A stretch of DNA of 64,000 nt, from the NCBI RefSeq assembly GCF_949987535.1, contig NC_080065.1, positions 41,827,239 through 41,891,238 of the forward strand, given 5' to 3'. Every line of letters begins with the position of its first letter. The first letter of the stretch is position 1. Below the pieces are notes generated by a model, which had not been told where the DNA came from, did not search any database, and saw nothing but the letters and a program-made list of their open reading frames with translations. Made by a program: the position numbers and the translations under genes. Positions 59,241 through 64,000 of this stretch are shown here, piece after piece. The DNA is from Balaenoptera acutorostrata. Lineage: Eukaryota; Chordata; Mammalia; Artiodactyla; Balaenopteridae.

Positions 59241-61929
59241 TGGCACTATGAAAACAAGTTAAGATGTTCTCCCAGTAAACCCACAAGAGAATTAATTTGG
59301 AGATAATTACACTCTGATGTTTAAAATTATACTTGGATTTTTGAAGTATTTGGATATGAGGAGAAGCTGTGGTTCAAATGTATGGTTCAAAGACTAAGAA
59401 TCTCAGGGTAGATTTTGCAGAGTGGAGAAACTATGACTATAGGATAATTTTCATTACCTAACATACAATGTGTATTGGCTTTGGATATTTTCTCTGATAA
59501 GCAAGAGAGCTAAACAGTGCAAGTTAGTCCAATACCCGTTATTATATTGGATGAGACTTTCTGGGTGAACTATTCAGCTATTATGTTAAATATTGGGAGG
59601 CTAATTTATGTAAGCTTGAGCCAAAGGTCAGCTCATTCCTGGGATTCAGAAATGTTGAGGAATGTCTGATAAGTTGGTAAAATAGGCAGCACACATATAT
59701 TCACTCACATTCTTTGATTCACATGGAGAAAAATATTTGTGTAGAAAAAGTGGAAAAGAACTGGGATGGGCATCATGGTATCTGACTCAGGTAGGGGGTT
59801 CCATAGTGGACCCATTGGCTATCTGTTCAGTCCACTGGTCTTTTCCCCTTCTTTCAGATTTACTGCCATCCCCTAGGGGCTGATGCCCTGCAGATATACT
59901 TGTATTCTATAATCCCAGCCATGGCTGATTGGACCTGGATAGGACATACTACTCAAGATAGGTCAGTCTGATTTTCTTTCTTGAGAATCTGGAATTGAAA
60001 TTCCAGGATGACCAGGAAGTCTCTTGACAGGACTGAATCATATAAACCATTGTAATCACAACAATATAGTCTGTCTTGTGAAAGGGAAGCAAAAAGAGCT
60101 GAAGAGTGAAGTAGATGTACCAGAAACTTGAGTTCACAAGTTGTGCTCCAGTGGTTCTCAGTGACAAAGGGCAGCTCAGAGAGGAGAAAGGCATGTACAC
60201 ATTAACATGGAAGCATCCTTGGCATAGACAGCAGGGCTCTGATGGAGGGGACCGTGAGCAATGGCAGTGCAAGGACAGTTGGAATTGACCCTTGAGGGTC
60301 AGGTCAGTAGTTACCAAAAGGAAAATGGTGCAGGCAGATGAATTTAGGAGCAATACCTGGAGACCTCAAACTACAACCGTATAAGATTGACATCCATGAG
60401 ATGAGTAGTGACTCACTGAACTTTGGGTAAATAGCATTTAAGTGACCCCTTTAGTACCCATGATTGGTTAGGTGTAAGAAAACTTGCAACCATATGAGCA
60501 AGGGCTCTATTTCCAGAGCAATCGCTTTGCAAATAGTAACCAAAGGATAAACCACGGTGTTTATTTTTCATCCCAGGTGGACTTGTCCACTTGAATAAGA
60601 AGTGTCACTCAATGGCTAGGTGGCTTTCGTCATATCTGTTACCTTCTCAGGACCTCACTTGGATTTGTAAAATGAGGCATCTGGACAAGATGCGATGTTT
60701 CTGGGTGTGAAACATATTTCTGTGAAGCTAGAAATATCTTACATTTGTTCTCTTCCTTCTTGAAAAGCATTCACACAAAAAAAATTGTGGTAGCTAATTC
60801 ATTTATTTTGTTTTTCCCCTATGCATAGAATTTATTGTCTGTATGTTTTTTTTATTATAAATCAACATTCGTTAACAATCTTTCTCATAAGCTGAAGTGC
60901 AAATGGGCAGTTTTCTTAAGACAGGATTTCAAAACAGTAGGTTTTTTACTATGGATTTAAAAAAAAAAAAAGACAGTGTGCTGAAATGAATCTTTCCTCT
61001 AGGTATGGGACCCAAAATCTATTATAAACTTGCCTCTGGTATATATCAGTGACTGAACATTGGAAAGACATAATTTAGCTGTTGAAAATCTGATTTGTGT
61101 TTGCTGAAGTGTTCCAGGAGCCCCTTGAATGGAGACTTTCTTGAAGTTCTTACCAGTGGTGGAAGTGCCCTCACAGAGAAATGAAAGGTGTGTAGGAGCA
61201 CTGGGAGAGAGAGGATGGTAAACACACCTACCTCTTTGATAGCCTGTGCAAGGTTACGTCGATCATAAATCCCAGCTTGCTAGACGAGTCAAAAGAAAAA
61301 GGCAGAGACACAAGGATGCAGAACAAAAGATTTCCGCTGGAGAAACAAAGTGAATCAGAAATAGTGTAAAAGGTTACCTTACATGGAATTAGTAGGATAG
61401 CTTCGGACTAGCCTTAGGAGAACCTTGAAGGAGACAGAGTGTTGGGGAATAGCTCCGTTGTTCTAAAAACTAGAGGACTTCTTTTCCAAGATACAATTTG
61501 TGTGTGTGTGTCTGTGTGTGTTAAAGCACCAAGCTGGATGTATGGATATGACTTGAAAATGAATTGCAGAATCACCACCTCTACTGTGGGATGAGAGTTC
61601 CTCCATATTTTTTAATTACTCTCTTTGCTGGAACCACAATGTCCCTGTGTTCTGTAGAAATACATAGACATAATGACGGTTTAAGAGCTAGGTGCATTAA
61701 AGTAGTAGAAGAAGAAAGAGGGGGAGCAGAGAAGGAGAGAGAAGGGGAAGGAAGGAAAATTCAGAATGCCAAAACGTATCAGGCACTCTGCTGGAATATT
61801 CATAAATGTGATATAATTTTTACCATGAAAGAGACTATGTTGAATGCTGAGAATCATGTGGGATAAATGTCCTTCCTCTGGGGAAGAATGGAGAGTTTTA
61901 AACAACGTATCAAGTGTCAAGGAGACAAT
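59241..61929. other. Intergenic sequence
   Basis: A MIR-like fragment is visible at about 60,590-60,720 (GTTACCTTCTCAGGACCTCA, TAAAATGAGGCATCTGGACA) and a short (TG)n tract at about 61,498-61,520. Nothing else recognised. Confidence 0.4.
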
Positions 61930-62100
61930 ATTATATACCAGTTAAGGACATGGATGTAGGAGTCTGGGAGATGTGGGTTTGAATCCGAGATGCTGCATTT
62001 GCTAGCTGTTCTAAGCATCAGTTTCCTTATCTCCAAAGTGAGCCCACCCTCGAAGGGTTACAGTGACAATTAGTGATAATAAATGCTTAAGTTTTCCTAC
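61930..62100 (+). repeat. MIR SINE
   Basis: Sense MIR: ATGTGGGTTTGAATCCGAGA (B-box region), TGCTAGCTGTTCTAAGCATC, CAGTTTCCTTATCTCCAAAG. Confidence 0.7.
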
Positions 62101-62104
62101 ACTG

Positions 62105-62305
62105 CTGCTCCCTGAGCAGGCATTCTTTACCCATTATCTCATTTAATCCTTACAACTAACATCTGAAATGGATATTATGCCCATTTTACCGAGGAGGTAC
62201 CTGATGGACAGAAAGGTTAGGACTTTTCCCCAAAAGTCAAAGCTGGCCAGTGGCAGCAAACCCAGGCTTTATGACTCCAAGTCTAAAGCATTTTGACTTA
62301 CCTGG
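62105..62305 (-). repeat. MIR SINE
   Basis: Reverse MIR adjacent to the previous one: CTCATTTAATCCTTACAACT, TATTATGCCCATTTTACCGA, GGCAGCAAACCCAGGCTTTA. The two MIRs lie in opposite orientations. Confidence 0.7.
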
Positions 62306-62930
62306 GATTTTGACCAGGGAAGCCAGAGCACAAGGAAGCAGAATGAAATTGGCATGGCACTGCTATACGTCTCCTGTCTTCACCATCCCTTCTAAGGTCT
62401 GATTGTCCTCATGGGGCCGACGTGTATCAGGACTGTCCCCTTGGTAATGGCCCATGAGTGACCCTTCTCAAGGGTCACTGTAAGCACTAACACAAAAACA
62501 AACACAGTGACTTTCTCCCCCAAGTTAATTAAATCAGCAGAGTCCCATTTAAATGCTCTTTACCTGAAGTTCTGTCTTTAAGAACTGACCTTCTCTAAGA
62601 TGTGGCCTCACTAGCAACTCAAAGCTCACCTCAAACACGTCTGTTAACAGATGTTAAAGTTACAAAAGCTCTTCTTCTGGCTCCATTCAAACTCACCTGT
62701 GCGTGAATGCTGTCTCTCAAGGAGACTTGGAGAGGAACTTTATGTTCGGACACTATCCCATAATAACGATTAGAGGACCACCAGCCCTGCTTTGTCTCAG
62801 GCTATTACAATGATTCAAAATGAATTTGGAAGTTCTTGAAAACTCCCAAGTTTTGCATCCTCATAATGCATCCTCACGTTCCACTCACGAGTTTATTTAC
62901 CAAACCACACAGTCATCAGGAGAGATGGTT
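62306..62930. other. Intergenic sequence, nothing recognised
   Basis: No supported feature. Confidence 0.4.
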
Positions 62931-62944
62931 AACCTCTTGCATTT

Positions 62945-63236
62945 TTTTTAAAAAAATTAATTTATTTATTTATGGCTGTGTTGGGTCTTGGTTTCTGTGC
63001 GAGGGCTTCCTCTAGTTGTGTCAAGCGGGGGCCACTCTTCATCGCGGTGCGCAGGCCTCTTCACTATCACGGCCTCTCTTGCTGCGGAGCACAGGCTCCA
63101 GACGCGCAGGCTCAGTAGTTGTGGCTCACGGGCCTCGTTGCTCCGCGGCATGTGGGATCTTCCTAGACCAGGGCTCGAACCCGTGTCCCCTGCATTAGCA
63201 GGCAGATTCTCAACCACTGCGCCACCAGGGAAGCCC
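62945..63236 (-). mobile_element. CHR-type SINE
   Basis: Reverse near-consensus copy with perfect 14-bp duplication AACCTCTTGCATTT at 62931-62944 and 63237-63250. B-box intact. Confidence 0.95.
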
Positions 63237-63250
63237 AACCTCTTGCATTT

Positions 63251-64000
63251 ACCGCCACTGTTGTCAGCTTGCAGCTCATAGCTTTGGTAAGCCAGCCTTT
63301 GGACCAGGCTGGATTACTCTATATAACTGTTTTCCAGCACTGGGTTACTCAGAGTGGTTTTCTCCTCCTCAATTGATAAGTTCGTGTTTACTGAGTATCT
63401 CCTATAAACTCAGCATTAAGGTCATAGAGAAACATAAAATGCCATGATTTGACCTCAAGGACTTTTGAGAGTACCCTAAGGAAGGTCAGGTCAGGTCAGG
63501 GGACAGTTGATTGTTTCCGGCCATCTATTACTGTTTTTTGCTCTATGTAACTAGCTCTTCTTCTATGAGACTGATTTGAGCCAATCAGTCAGAAAATGAT
63601 AATGTTTTTTGTTTGTATTAGAACTTGCAGCCACATAGAATGCTATTAGACTGAGGGAAATTTAAGATATCAATAAAGAATGATTCCGGATTCATTTTCT
63701 GACTTTTCAAACCTTCTCACAGGATAATCTGAATTTTTAAAGGCTCATTATTGAAGCCACAGCTTAAAATAGAAGACCCAGATTCTAGTCTTGGATCCAC
63801 CAGCGAGTGGCTGTGTACTCTTACACGAGTCACTTGACCTCTCCGGATCTCAGATCTTCAGTTTTTATGAAATGATGGGGCTACCATGTGTGAGAAATTA
63901 TGTGCCTATAAGATCTTTTTTCAGCTATAATTATGAGCTCCTGGGGCCACTCTCCACAAAAGGTATTTTAAAATAAAAAGTTGAATTATCATCATGACAG
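63251..64000. other. Intergenic sequence to the window edge
   Basis: Contains three head-to-tail GGTCA units (63484-63498) and a weak sense MIR-like piece at about 63,770-63,880 (CAGCGAGTGGCTGTGTACTC). No gene seen. Confidence 0.4.

Noticed and set aside
59949..60353. 134-codon minus-strand ORF
   Set aside because: No domain, no splice context and no codon bias that I can see; likely chance.
1..64000. Prokaryotic-type systems (operons, CRISPR, toxin-antitoxin, prophage)
   Set aside because: The sequence is mammalian nuclear DNA with introns and SINEs; repeats found are microsatellites and retroposons, not CRISPR arrays.

Overview
This is vertebrate nuclear DNA from a cetartiodactyl mammal, most likely a cetacean. 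The window carries eight insertions of a tRNA-derived SINE whose head (GGGCTTCCCTGGTGGCGCAG), B-box (GGTTCGAGCCC) and (AAAT)n/poly(A) tail match the CHR SINE family of cetaceans, hippos and ruminants. I saw no Bov-tA or BovB (ruminant) and no pig PRE-1 SINE, which points to a whale or dolphin, with hippo as the alternative. Coding content is very low and the ORFs are scattered and short, as expected for introns and intergenic DNA.

Layout. Positions 1-21,107 hold the last eight coding exons of PARP8 on the + strand. They encode the C-terminal 211 residues of a mono-ADP-ribosyltransferase, including the H-G signature and the Y-G-x-G-I-Y-L segment of the catalytic fold. All splice sites are GT-AG and all phases join. 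The final intron is 11.6 kb and is filled with a SINE, a 1.6 kb LINE-1 fragment and old L2 copies. A repeat-poor tract of about 4.4 kb after the stop codon looks like the PARP8 3' UTR, ending near a poly(A) signal at 25,525. From about 25.5 kb to 64 kb I see no spliced gene. From known mammalian synteny this should be the start of the gene desert between PARP8 and ISL1.

Within the desert, the one intact long reading frame is at 41,650-42,729 (minus). It is a full-length, intronless, 359-codon RBM4B retrocopy with a poly(A) signal, a poly(A) tail, a 10-bp target-site duplication and the CpG-dense 5' UTR of its parent. Repeats with verifiable duplications include several SINEs and three young-looking LINE-1 3' fragments. 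Older material includes L2, MIR, a hAT element nested in a MIR, and two solitary ERVL-type LTRs.

The least expected item is an old DNA transposon at about 46,524-47,410. It has long inverted repeats, one arm carrying a 19-bp perfect match, and encloses a decayed reading frame with a recognisable FLYWCH-type zinc finger, which suggests a Mutator-like (MULE) element. Other points of interest are homeodomain/POU motif-rich, repeat-free segments (37.8-38.3 kb, 58.9-59.2 kb) that could be conserved regulatory elements, and clustered Pumilio sites in the PARP8 3' UTR.
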